A stretch of 64,000 nucleotides of DNA from Mycolicibacterium wolinskyi. GTDB taxonomy: Bacteria > Actinomycetota > Actinomycetes > Mycobacteriales > Mycobacteriaceae. The DNA lies in the NCBI RefSeq assembly GCF_002101965.1, contig NZ_LQQA01000006.1:310001-374000 (forward strand), written 5' to 3'. Of this stretch, positions 8,261 to 16,332 are shown piece by piece (the first letter of the stretch is position 1; each line of letters opens with the position of its first letter). A program made the translations under genes and the position numbers. The notes beneath the pieces were generated by a model. That model did no database searches, was not told the origin of the DNA, and worked only from the letters and a program-made list of their open reading frames with translations.

Positions 8261-8992
8261 CTAGCCCAGTTCCCAGACCACCGTCACCGAGAAGTTCACG
8301 GTCTGCTGGCCGGGCTCCAGCGGCACCGCCTCCATGGCCGCGCGCGGCATCGGAGTCGGCGGCGGCGGTGTGGCGCCGGACTCCTCGGAAATCGAGATGA
8401 CCTTGCCCAGGCTCAGGCCCGACAGCTGCGCGTACTGTTCGGCGCGGCTCTTGGCGTCGTCGAACGCGCGAGAACGCGCGTCGCGCACCAGATCCGAGTC
8501 GTCCTCGATCGAGTAGGCCACCGAGTTGATCCGGGTGGCGTCACCGCCGGTGCCCGCGATCAGCGCGAGCGTGTCGGAGGCTTTGGCGGTGTCGCGGATC
8601 TTCACCTGGATCGCATTGCTGGCCCGGTACCCCGTCGGCGCTCCGGTCACGGTGCCGTCGGGCGGGAACTGCGGCTGCACGCTGACCTGCGTGGTGGCGA
8701 TGTCCGTGCGGTCGACGCCCGAGCCGACGAGCGCGTCGATCACCGCCTGCTGACGCTGGCTCGACTGGTTGAGCGCACCCGACACGTCGGGCGCGAAGAA
8801 CTCCATCGCGACATCGGCGGTCAGCGTGTCGGGGACACCCTGAACCTGACCCGAGCCGACGACGGTCACCTGGCGCGGATCGCCCGCACCCGACCCGGCC
8901 GGACCCGAGTTCGCGTCGCACGCCGTGGCGCCGACTGCCAGCAGGCCAGCGACGACCAGGATCCGCAACTTCGTTTTCGCAGCGAACGGCAT
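8261..8992 (-). CDS. lpqG: SIMPL-domain lipoprotein LpqG
   Basis: A 243-residue exported lipoprotein. Residues 1-25 form a signal peptide (basic KTKLR, hydrophobic core, then GATAC with the lipidated cysteine). The rest is a SIMPL/DUF541 domain: VTVVGSGQVQGVPDTL, the Q-x-x-I-D-A-L-V segment, TTQVSVQPQF and a C-terminal VNFSVTVVWEL strand. Function is unknown; related periplasmic SIMPL proteins influence stress tolerance. It matches M. tuberculosis LpqG (Rv3623) in length and position. Start ATG with AGGGTG about six bases upstream. It is divergent from the aldehyde dehydrogenase gene. Confidence 0.9.
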   Translation of the reverse strand: MPFAAKTKLRILVVAGLLAVGATACDANSGPAGSGAGDPRQVTVVGSGQVQGVPDTLTADVAMEFFAPDVSGALNQSSQRQQAVIDALVGSGVDRTDIATTQVSVQPQFPPDGTVTGAPTGYRASNAIQVKIRDTAKASDTLALIAGTGGDATRINSVAYSIEDDSDLVRDARSRAFDDAKSRAEQYAQLSGLSLGKVISISEESGATPPPPTPMPRAAMEAVPLEPGQQTVNFSVTVVWELG

Positions 8993-9032
8993 GACCGCAC
9001 CCTACCGGCCCGCTGCCGCGCCGATGTCGCAC

Positions 9033-9106
9033 GTCACACAGCCACACTGTGACACGTCACATAAGCGAGCGCGCAGTTGTGTTTCGAAAAACATTGATGC
9101 GCATCA
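9033..9106. promoter_or_regulatory. Candidate operator cluster upstream of the aldehyde dehydrogenase operon
   Basis: The lpqG/aldehyde dehydrogenase gap holds three copies of one hexamer in alternating orientation: GTCACA (9033-9038), TGTGAC (9048-9053) and GTCACA (9056-9061); the last two form TGTGAC-AC-GTCACA. Further right lie TGTTT-CGAA-AAACA (about 9079-9092) and a perfect palindrome TGATGCGCATCA (9095-9106). Their density suggests one or two transcription-factor sites controlling the rightward catabolic operon. No regulator gene is adjacent. Confidence 0.45.
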
Positions 9107-9130
9107 CACTCCGTGCCGACACTCGTAGCC

Positions 9131-10585
9131 ATGACTTCTTCGATTGGCACCAGGAACATCGTCGACCCGGCCACCGGCACGGTCATCGACACCGTTCCAG
9201 AGCACGGCGCTGCCGACGTCGACGCGGCCGTGGCCCGCGCGCAGGCAGCATTCGACGACGGCGCGTGGCCCGCGCTCACCCGCAGCGAGCGGGCCCGCCT
9301 CCTGCTGCGCATCGCCGACGCCATCGAAGAACACTCCGAGGAGCTGTACCGGCTGGAGACCCGCAACAACGGCAGGCCGATCACCGAGACACGGGCACAG
9401 CTGTCGCGAGTGCCGGAGTGGTTCCGCTACAACGCCGGTCTGTTGGCCGCCCAGCGCTACGGTGTGCTGCCCGGCGACGGCCCGTACCTGACCTATCAGC
9501 AGCGGCTACCGCTGGGCGTGTGCGGCATCATCACCCCGTTCAACCATCCGATGCTGATCCTCGCCCGCAGCCTGTCGGCAGCTCTCGCCAACGGCAACAC
9601 CGTTGTGGTCAAACCGTCCGAACTCACGCCGTTGACCACGCTGGCGCTGGCGCGGATCATGGCCGACGCGGGCCTGCCCGACGGTGTCGTCACCGTCGTC
9701 ACGGGCGGCCGCGACGCGGGCGTGCGGCTGACCGAACACCCGGGGATCGCCAAGATCACGCTGACCGGCGGCACCGAGGCGGGGCGTTCGGCCGCGGTGG
9801 CGACCGCGTCGCGTTTCGCCAGGGTCACAGCCGAACTCGGCGGTAAGACCCCGGTCATCGTGTTCGGCGACGTCGATCCGGTCGTGGCGGCCGAGGGTGC
9901 GGCGTTCGCCGCATTCGTCGCCGCGGGCCAGTCGTGCGTGGCGGGCTCGCGGTTCCTCGTGCACCGCGCCATCTACGACGACTTCGTCACCGCATTGTCC
10001 AAGCGGGCGGCCGAGATCCGGATCGGTGACCCGGCCGATACCGAGACCCAGATGGGGCCGCTGATCAGTGCACGCCAACGCGACAAGGTCCGCGGCCTGA
10101 TCGACATCGGGGTCAACGAAGGGGCGCGGCTCGCCACCGGCGGTGAGGTGCCCGAGCTGTCCGGCGCGCTGCGCGACGGATTCTTCCTGCAGCCAACCGT
10201 TCTCGCCGACGCGACCATGGACATGACGGTGGCCACCGAGGAGATCTTCGGGCCGGTCGCCGTTGTCATCCCGTTCGACGACGAAGCCGAGGCCGTCGCG
10301 ATGGCCAATGACAACCGTTACGGCCTCGGCGCGGGTGTATGGACCACCGACCTGTCCCGGGCACATCGGGTGGCGGCACGCATCGTCGCGGGCATGGTAT
10401 GGATCAACGACCACCACCGCCTCGAACCGTCGCTGCCATGGGGCGGGGTCAAAGAATCCGGAACGGGCAAGGACGCGGGCACCGAGTCCTTCGACGACTT
10501 CTCCTGGGTCAAAACCGTCGTGGTGCGTACCGCGGCCGAACCCGTCGACTGGTACGGCCGGCAGGACAACGGCCGGCTCAACTGA
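9131..10585 (+). CDS. NAD(P)-dependent aldehyde dehydrogenase
   Basis: A 484-residue member of the aldehyde dehydrogenase superfamily, oxidising an aldehyde to the acid. The general-base glutamate (E235, in TAELGGKTP) and the catalytic cysteine (C269, in AAGQSCVAGSR) are 34 residues apart, as in active enzymes. The substrate- and cofactor-binding regions GIITPFNHPM, KPSELTP and EEIFGPVAVV are intact. The C-terminus (WGGVKESGTGKD) is betaine/aromatic-aldehyde-dehydrogenase like. The ATG at 9131 is favoured over a GTG at 9113 because the family usually begins a few residues before RNIVDPATG. It leads an operon with an MFS transporter and an ene reductase, consistent with breakdown of an imported compound. 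The substrate is unknown. Confidence 0.9.
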   Translation: MTSSIGTRNIVDPATGTVIDTVPEHGAADVDAAVARAQAAFDDGAWPALTRSERARLLLRIADAIEEHSEELYRLETRNNGRPITETRAQLSRVPEWFRYNAGLLAAQRYGVLPGDGPYLTYQQRLPLGVCGIITPFNHPMLILARSLSAALANGNTVVVKPSELTPLTTLALARIMADAGLPDGVVTVVTGGRDAGVRLTEHPGIAKITLTGGTEAGRSAAVATASRFARVTAELGGKTPVIVFGDVDPVVAAEGAAFAAFVAAGQSCVAGSRFLVHRAIYDDFVTALSKRAAEIRIGDPADTETQMGPLISARQRDKVRGLIDIGVNEGARLATGGEVPELSGALRDGFFLQPTVLADATMDMTVATEEIFGPVAVVIPFDDEAEAVAMANDNRYGLGAGVWTTDLSRAHRVAARIVAGMVWINDHHRLEPSLPWGGVKESGTGKDAGTESFDDFSWVKTVVVRTAAEPVDWYGRQDNGRLN

Positions 10586-10596
10586 AAGGCTCTGAC

Positions 10597-11961
10597 GTGA
10601 CACCGCCTCCTACGCAACAGATCAGCCGCGTGCAGTGGCTCGTGCTGGCCGGCACAACGCTCGGCTGGGGTCTGGACGGCTTCGCCGGCAGCCTCTATGT
10701 GCTGGTACTCGGGCCCGCCATGACCGAGCTGCTGCCGCACAGCGGTATCGCCGTGGCCCCGGCATCGATCGGGTTCTACGGCGGGCTGACGGTCAGCTTG
10801 TTCTTACTCGGATGGGCAACCGGCGGAATCCTTTTCGGCATCTTGGCCGACTACTTCGGCCGCACCCGGGTGCTCTCGCTCGGCATTCTGACCTACGCGG
10901 TGTTCACCGCGCTTGCCGCGTTCTCCGATACGTGGTGGCAGCTCGGCATACTGCGGTTCATCGCGGGCCTCGGCTCGGGTGTCGAGGCACCGGTCGGAGC
11001 GGCGCTGATCGCCGAGACCTGGCGCAACCGCTACCGCGCCCGGGCAGGCGGCATCATGATGTCGGGCTACGCCGCCGGGTTCTTCGTGGCCGCCGCGGTG
11101 TACGCCGTGCTCGGCTCGGCCGGCTGGCGCCCGATGCTGGCGCTGGCCGTGCTGCCCGCCGTTCTGGTCTGGTTCATCCGCCGCTACGTGCCCGAACCGC
11201 CAGAGGTCGGTGCCAGCATCGAGGCCCGCAAGGCGCGTAAGCGCCTGGGTAACAACACCTCTGCCGACCAGTTCGTGCTGCGCCGGCTGTTCACCCCGCC
11301 GCTGCTTCGTCCGATGTTGGTGAGCACCGCGCTGGCGACCGGTGCCCTGATCGCCTTCTGGAGCGTCTCGACCTGGTACCCGCAACTGGTCCGGGAGGTC
11401 ACCATCGCGGCCGGGTCCGGCCGCGACGTGGCCGACCACCGCGTGGCCATCGCGTCGATGCTGTTCAACGCGGGCGGCATCGTCGGCTACGCATCGTGGG
11501 GATTCCTCGCCGATTTCATCGGCAGGCGAAAGACTTTCGCGCTGAGTTTCGGGGTGTCCGCCGCGGCCATCGTCTATACCTTCGTGTTCGACCGCAGCTA
11601 CACCGAATTTCTCGTCGCCATGCCGATTCTCGGGTTCGGTCTGTTCGGCGCGCTGTCGGGCACGTTCATCTACGGCCCCGAACTGTTCCCGGCGAGCGTG
11701 CGCGCCACGGCCCTTGCGGTCTGCAACAGCGTGGGCCGCTATGTCACGGCATTCGGTCCACTGGTCGCCGGGGTGATCGCCGCCTCGTGGTTCGGCGGCA
11801 ACCTCGGACTGGCCACGGCATCGGTCGCCGCGCTCGGGCTCATCGCCGTGCTCGGCCTGATATTCGCCCCGGAAACCCGTGGCGCACCGCTCCCCGAAGA
11901 CCCACCCGCCGACCAGGAGACCGAACATGGCAAACCTGTTCACACCGCTGACAATCCGTGA
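10597..11961 (+). CDS. MFS transporter (aromatic acid/sugar-porter-like)
   Basis: A 454-residue inner-membrane transporter with about twelve hydrophobic segments. Two MFS signature loops are visible, GILADYFGRTR between segments 2 and 3 and the matching GFLADFIGRRKT in the second half, along with the RFIAGLGSG-E-P segment of the AAHS/sugar-porter branch. It probably imports the substrate of the surrounding catabolic enzymes. The GTG at 10597 has GAAAGG seven bases upstream and lies 11 bp after the aldehyde dehydrogenase stop. The 3' end overlaps the next gene by 35 bp, so the three genes are one operon. Confidence 0.9.
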   Translation: MTPPPTQQISRVQWLVLAGTTLGWGLDGFAGSLYVLVLGPAMTELLPHSGIAVAPASIGFYGGLTVSLFLLGWATGGILFGILADYFGRTRVLSLGILTYAVFTALAAFSDTWWQLGILRFIAGLGSGVEAPVGAALIAETWRNRYRARAGGIMMSGYAAGFFVAAAVYAVLGSAGWRPMLALAVLPAVLVWFIRRYVPEPPEVGASIEARKARKRLGNNTSADQFVLRRLFTPPLLRPMLVSTALATGALIAFWSVSTWYPQLVREVTIAAGSGRDVADHRVAIASMLFNAGGIVGYASWGFLADFIGRRKTFALSFGVSAAAIVYTFVFDRSYTEFLVAMPILGFGLFGALSGTFIYGPELFPASVRATALAVCNSVGRYVTAFGPLVAGVIAASWFGGNLGLATASVAALGLIAVLGLIFAPETRGAPLPEDPPADQETEHGKPVHTADNP

Positions 11962-13015
11962 CGTCACGTTCGCCCACCGGGCGTGGATGTCGCCGATGAT
12001 GCAGTTCGCCGCGGTACCGGACGGACCGGACACCGGTACCGCCACCGACTGGCACCTGGCCCATCTGGGATCGCGCGCGACGGCAGGCGCGGCACTGGTG
12101 ATGGTCGAGGCGACCGCGGTCGACCCGCGGGGCCGCAGCAGCGACTACGACCTCGGGCTGTGGAACGACAACCAGGCCGAGAAACTGCGGAGGATCACCG
12201 ACTTCGTGACGGCTCAAGGTGCCGTTCCCGGCATCCAGCTGGTCCACGCCGGACGCAAAGGGTCGACCGGGCGTCCGTGGCCCGACGCGGACCGCACCGA
12301 AAACCGGTGGGACACGGTCGGGCCCAGCGCTGTGCCGTTCGGCCGGCTGCCGGCACCGTCGGAGCTCACGGTCGGCGAAATCGAGTCGATCGTACGGGCG
12401 TTCGCCGACGCGGCCGCCCGCGCTGCCGATGCCGGATTCCGCGTGCTCGAACTGCACGGCGCCCACGGGTATCTCATCCACCAGTTCCTGTCACCGCATG
12501 CCAACCATCGCACCGACGCCTACGGTGGGTCACCGGCCAACCGCAGGCGTTTCGCGCTGGAGGTCGTGCGCGCCGTGCGGACCCGCTGGCCCGCCGAGCT
12601 GCCGTTGTTCTTCCGGGTGTCGGCCACCGATTGGCTCGGTGGGGACACCGACGATCCCCGCCCGGGCTGGATGGTCGACGACACGATCGAGTTGGCCGTC
12701 GAGCTCAAGCGCCTCGGTGTGGACCTCATGGATGTGTCCTCGGGCGGTTCGGCACCCGACGCCAAGATCCCGGTTGGGCCGAACTACCAGGTGCCGTTCG
12801 CCGCCAGGGTGCGCAAGGAGGCCGAAATCCCGACCGCGGCAGTGGGTTTGATCGCCGAAGCGGACCAGGCCGACGAGATCGTCGCCGGCGAGCAGGCCGA
12901 TGCGGTGTTTCTGGGCCGGGTGCTGCTGCGCAACCCGGCGTGGGTGTGGCAGGCCGCGCAGCACCTCGGCGCGGCGCTACCGCACCCGCCGCGGTATGCC
13001 CGGGCCTTCGCCTGA
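11927..13015 (+). CDS. Old-yellow-enzyme family ene reductase (NamA/YqjM-like)
   Basis: A 362-residue FMN-dependent NADPH oxidoreductase that reduces activated C=C bonds. The TIM-barrel signatures are present: WMSPMMQ near the N-terminus, IQLVHAGRKG, the substrate-binding H-G-A-H-G-Y-L-I-H-Q-F segment followed by SPHANHRTDAYGGS, and the FMN-phosphate region AVGLI with AVFLGRVLLRNP. The YqjM class is suggested by the length and the HAGRK motif. AGGAGA lies six bases before the ATG. It overlaps the MFS gene and ends the operon, converging on the alcohol dehydrogenase gene with 4 bp between stops. Confidence 0.9.
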   Translation: MANLFTPLTIRDVTFAHRAWMSPMMQFAAVPDGPDTGTATDWHLAHLGSRATAGAALVMVEATAVDPRGRSSDYDLGLWNDNQAEKLRRITDFVTAQGAVPGIQLVHAGRKGSTGRPWPDADRTENRWDTVGPSAVPFGRLPAPSELTVGEIESIVRAFADAAARAADAGFRVLELHGAHGYLIHQFLSPHANHRTDAYGGSPANRRRFALEVVRAVRTRWPAELPLFFRVSATDWLGGDTDDPRPGWMVDDTIELAVELKRLGVDLMDVSSGGSAPDAKIPVGPNYQVPFAARVRKEAEIPTAAVGLIAEADQADEIVAGEQADAVFLGRVLLRNPAWVWQAAQHLGAALPHPPRYARAFA

Positions 13016-13019
13016 CTGC

Positions 13020-14036
13020 CTAGGGCGTCACCAGGATCTTGCAGTGCCGATCCGGATCGGCGAGCTCGGTGAATGCGTCGCCCACGGCGTCGAGCTCGAC
13101 ACGACCGGTGATCATCGGTGCCACATCGATCTCGCCTTCGGCGATCGCCCGCAGCGAGTTCGCGAATTCGGCCGGGTCATAGCCGAATACGAACTGGATG
13201 TTGATCTGCTTGGTGATCGCGTAGAAGGGGTGCACGGTGTCGGGCTGCATGCACACCCCGGCCACCACGAGCCGCGAGCCCGCGGGGGCCCGCCGCAGGA
13301 CGTCGTCGATGATCCCCGGTGCGCCGACGGCTTCGAAAACCACCTTGGGCCGGCACTGGTGGAACGGCGAATCCTCGGCCGGGTCGAGCGTCACGTGGGC
13401 ACCCATGGTGGTCGCGAGCTCTCGTCGCGCCGGAGAGAAGTCCGACGCGAAGATGTTTTCCACACCACGCTGCTTGAGCGCCGCGATGATCGCGATACCC
13501 ACCGGGCCGCAGCCGACGACGAGCGCGGTCTCGCCCCGCTCGATACGCGCCGCGTTCACCGCGTGCAGGCCGACGGCCATCGGCTCGGTGAGCGCGGCAC
13601 GGTCCGCGTCGAGGCCGTTCGGTATCGGCAACAGCAGCGGCGCCGAAAGCAGCATCTTCTCGGCGTAGCCGCCGATCGTGGTGTTGCTGTAGACGATCAT
13701 GTCGACTCCGGTCGTCGAGATCAGCGCGGGGATCGACGTGACCAGGGTGCCGGGCGCATGGGTTTCGGTTTCCGGTCCGGCGTCGAGGATCTCGGCGCTG
13801 AACTCGTGACCCATGAAGATGTCGCGGGACAGGTCGATCCCGGCGTTGATGTCGGGCAGCCCCTCCATCTGCGCGCCGGCAGCCAGCATCTCATCGCCGT
13901 GCTTGGCGAAATGCAGGTCCGATCCACAGATCCCGCACGCTTTCACGTCGACCAGCACCTGCCCGGGCCCGGGAACGGGATCGGGCACGTCGTCACGCAC
14001 GACCATCCGGCCGTCGCGCAAAACCGCGGCGCGCAT
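13020..14036 (-). CDS. Zinc-binding alcohol dehydrogenase, MDR family
   Basis: A 338-residue medium-chain dehydrogenase/reductase that should oxidise an alcohol with NAD(P). The catalytic-zinc cysteine is C37 (ACGICGSDLHF) and GHEFSAEI supplies the next ligand region; the Rossmann motif is VVGCGPVGIA. The usual four-cysteine structural-zinc lobe between them is absent and replaced by a cysteine-free segment (TTGVDMIVY), so only one zinc is expected. The ATG overlaps the stop of the upstream monooxygenase gene (TGATG), placing it last in the leftward ephA-monooxygenase-dehydrogenase operon. An epoxide hydrolase product (a diol) would be a reasonable substrate; that is inference. Confidence 0.88.
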   Translation of the reverse strand: MRAAVLRDGRMVVRDDVPDPVPGPGQVLVDVKACGICGSDLHFAKHGDEMLAAGAQMEGLPDINAGIDLSRDIFMGHEFSAEILDAGPETETHAPGTLVTSIPALISTTGVDMIVYSNTTIGGYAEKMLLSAPLLLPIPNGLDADRAALTEPMAVGLHAVNAARIERGETALVVGCGPVGIAIIAALKQRGVENIFASDFSPARRELATTMGAHVTLDPAEDSPFHQCRPKVVFEAVGAPGIIDDVLRRAPAGSRLVVAGVCMQPDTVHPFYAITKQINIQFVFGYDPAEFANSLRAIAEGEIDVAPMITGRVELDAVGDAFTELADPDRHCKILVTP

Positions 14037-15214
14037 CAGCTCTGCCCTTCCTTCGTGTGCTCGGTGATGGCGTTCACGATGGCCTGCCCGGCCCGGCCCA
14101 GCAGTTGATCCCGCATGCCCTTGGCCCAGTCGTGGGAGGCCTGCGCCGCCGTCAGCTGACCCTTGAAATGGGGGATGACCTCGCGGGCGAACAGCTCGTA
14201 CGAGTGGAACGTCGCCGCGGGCGGAGCCCAGTCGTGGCCGAGCATCAGGAACGTGCCGAAGCCGCCCGAGCGGTCCAGCAGATCCTGGATGTAGGCGATC
14301 GCGTCGGCCGTGGTGCCGATGCAGCAATTGCCTTTGGACGCATAGTTTTCCACGAACTCATAGGCTGATGGCGCCACTTCCGCCTCGTTGGCCAGCGGCA
14401 CGAAACCGGCCGCGCCGAAGTAATTGGCGAAATCCTGCAGCCCATACGTGCAGTCCTCGATCGCCTGTTCACGCGTATCGGCGAGGTGGATGATGCCCAG
14501 CACGCGCCAGTCCTTGCGATCGGGTTCGGGCCTGCCGGACTTGGCGGCCTGATCGCGCACGACGTCCCAGGTGGTTTCGACGGCGGCGTAGCCGCCTGGC
14601 ACCGACATCGACAGCGACAGCAGCGATGTGCCCAGCGCCCCGGCCAGCCGCGGCCCGGATGGCGAAATCATTGCCGCGGTTGAGATTTCCGGATAAGGCC
14701 AGGTGTAGGGACGGATGTGGAGTGCGGCGTCGCGCAGCGTGAACCAGTCCGTCTTGCGGTCGATCCGCTCGTCGGGCGCGGCCCGGAACAACGCCAGGAT
14801 CGCCTCGAGGGATTCCTGCATCATCGGCCGCTGATCGACCGGATCGATACCCATCATGTAGGCGTCCGACGGCAGCGCGCCCGGTCCGGTACCGAACATC
14901 ACCCGGCCGCGTGTCAGGTGGTCGAGCAGCACCCAGCGGTCGGCGACCATCAGCGGGTGGTGGTAGGGCAGCGACACCACGCCGGTGCCGAGCCGGATGT
15001 GCCGCGTGCGTTCGGCGGCCGCGGCGATGAACACCTCCGGGCACGCGATGAGTTCGTAACCACCCGAATGGTGTTCCCCGAACCACGCCTCGTCGTAGCC
15101 GAGCCGGTCGAGCGCCTCGACGCGGTCCATGTCGTATTGCAGCGCGGTGGTGGGGGATTGGCCGACGGGGTGGAACGGCGTGATGAAGACGCCGAAGTTG
15201 AGTGGTCTGTTCAC
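14036..15214 (-). CDS. LLM-class flavin-dependent oxidoreductase (Rv3618 homologue)
   Basis: A 392-residue bacterial-luciferase-like monooxygenase. The N-terminus (MNRPLNFGVFITPFHP), the DEAWFGEHHSGGYE loop, RLGTGVVSLPYHHPL and the DRWVLLDHLTRGR segment are diagnostic and nearly identical to what I recall for M. tuberculosis Rv3618. The enzyme would use reduced flavin and oxygen to oxygenate an organic substrate. Its start overlaps the ephA stop by 4 bp (ATGA) and its end touches the alcohol dehydrogenase start. The ephA-monooxygenase pairing is kept between species, implying consecutive steps on one substrate, which remains unknown. Confidence 0.92.
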   Translation of the reverse strand: MNRPLNFGVFITPFHPVGQSPTTALQYDMDRVEALDRLGYDEAWFGEHHSGGYELIACPEVFIAAAAERTRHIRLGTGVVSLPYHHPLMVADRWVLLDHLTRGRVMFGTGPGALPSDAYMMGIDPVDQRPMMQESLEAILALFRAAPDERIDRKTDWFTLRDAALHIRPYTWPYPEISTAAMISPSGPRLAGALGTSLLSLSMSVPGGYAAVETTWDVVRDQAAKSGRPEPDRKDWRVLGIIHLADTREQAIEDCTYGLQDFANYFGAAGFVPLANEAEVAPSAYEFVENYASKGNCCIGTTADAIAYIQDLLDRSGGFGTFLMLGHDWAPPAATFHSYELFAREVIPHFKGQLTAAQASHDWAKGMRDQLLGRAGQAIVNAITEHTKEGQS

Positions 15215-16173
15215 TTCAAGCCTCTCAGGAACTCCAACAGCACGGCGTTGACCTCGTCGGGCCGCTCCTGCTGCAGCCAGTGGCCCGCGCCGTCGAGCAG
15301 CACCTCGCGGTACTCACCGGTGACGACGTCGCGCACGTGGTCGCGCGAGGTGAAGCTCAGCACCGGATCGGCGCTGCCGGCCAAAAACAGGACGGGTACG
15401 TCGATGGTGGTGGCGGGCGCTGTTTCGGTCAGCTCCCAGTTGCGGTCGAAGTTCCGGTACCAGTTCAGGCCGCCGGTGAACCCGGTGCGGCTGAACTCCG
15501 CGGTGTAGTGGTCGAGTTCCTCGGCGGTGATCCAGTCCGGCAGGCCGTCCGGTTCGGGCAGGCGGTCGATGAATCCTTCCGGTCCTGGCGCGATCATGCG
15601 TTCGGCGGCGAACTCGTCACCGGTGGTACGCAGGCCACCCAGCATCCTGCGGATGGCGCGGGCGGGATCGCCGCCGAGCTCGGCGTCGGCCACACCGGGC
15701 TCCTGGAAGTACAGGATGTAGAAGAAGTTGTCGCCGAAGATGTTGCGCCAGATCTGCGTGGGCGCCGCCGGCGACCGCGGTATCGGCGGAACACTCAGCG
15801 CGGCGACGCCGGCGACCCGGTCGGGGTAATACAGCGGGAAGGTGGTCACCACGGGTGAACCCCAGTCGTGGCCGACGAGCACGGCCTTCTCGGCGCCGAC
15901 GTCGTCGAGCAAACCGGCGATGTCAGCCGTCAGCTTGGTGATGTCGTAGTCCTCGATCGCGCTGGGCTGCGACGAACCGCCGTATCCGCGCTGATCCGGG
16001 GCCAGGACGTGGTAGCCGGCCTCGGCCAGTACCGGAATCTGGTGTCGCCACGAGTACGCGAGTTCGGGAAATCCGTGGGCCAGCACGACGACCGGGTTGC
16101 CCCGCTCACCCGCTTCTGCCAGCCGCAACGTGACGCCATTGGTATCGACTAACCGTTCGGTCGGTGTGATCAC
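15211..16173 (-). CDS. ephA: Epoxide hydrolase EphA
   Basis: A 320-residue alpha/beta-hydrolase that opens epoxides to diols. The oxyanion-hole motif H33-G-F-P-E37 and the nucleophile motif V-G-H-D103-W-G are typical of epoxide hydrolases (Asp rather than Ser), and the late histidine is in GAGHWLQQERP. Cap-domain tyrosines occur in FFYILYFQEPG and the NWYRNFDRNWE segment. The sequence closely follows M. tuberculosis EphA (Rv3617). The start is placed at GTG 16173 because homologues begin just before PTERLVDTNG; a TTG at 16185 is the alternative. It is first in a three-gene operon with a flavin monooxygenase and an alcohol dehydrogenase, and is divergent from ftsH. Confidence 0.92.
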   Translation of the reverse strand: MITPTERLVDTNGVTLRLAEAGERGNPVVVLAHGFPELAYSWRHQIPVLAEAGYHVLAPDQRGYGGSSQPSAIEDYDITKLTADIAGLLDDVGAEKAVLVGHDWGSPVVTTFPLYYPDRVAGVAALSVPPIPRSPAAPTQIWRNIFGDNFFYILYFQEPGVADAELGGDPARAIRRMLGGLRTTGDEFAAERMIAPGPEGFIDRLPEPDGLPDWITAEELDHYTAEFSRTGFTGGLNWYRNFDRNWELTETAPATTIDVPVLFLAGSADPVLSFTSRDHVRDVVTGEYREVLLDGAGHWLQQERPDEVNAVLLEFLRGLK

Positions 16174-16332
16174 GATCTCACCCAAGCACAGCCGACGGCT
16201 GGGGGCCAGACACCGTCGGGAACTGCCGAGCGTTGGTCTAGCGGTAGCCTTATAACTTGCCTTGCTGCGCGTATTAGGAAGGACCCCGGCCGGGCGGCCG
16301 ACAAAGATGAAGCCAACGAAGGCCGATGATCG

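Noticed and set aside
9048..9061. TGTGACACGTCACA as a canonical CRP site
   Set aside because: The half-sites TGTGA and TCACA are separated by four bases rather than six, so it is listed only as a generic operator.
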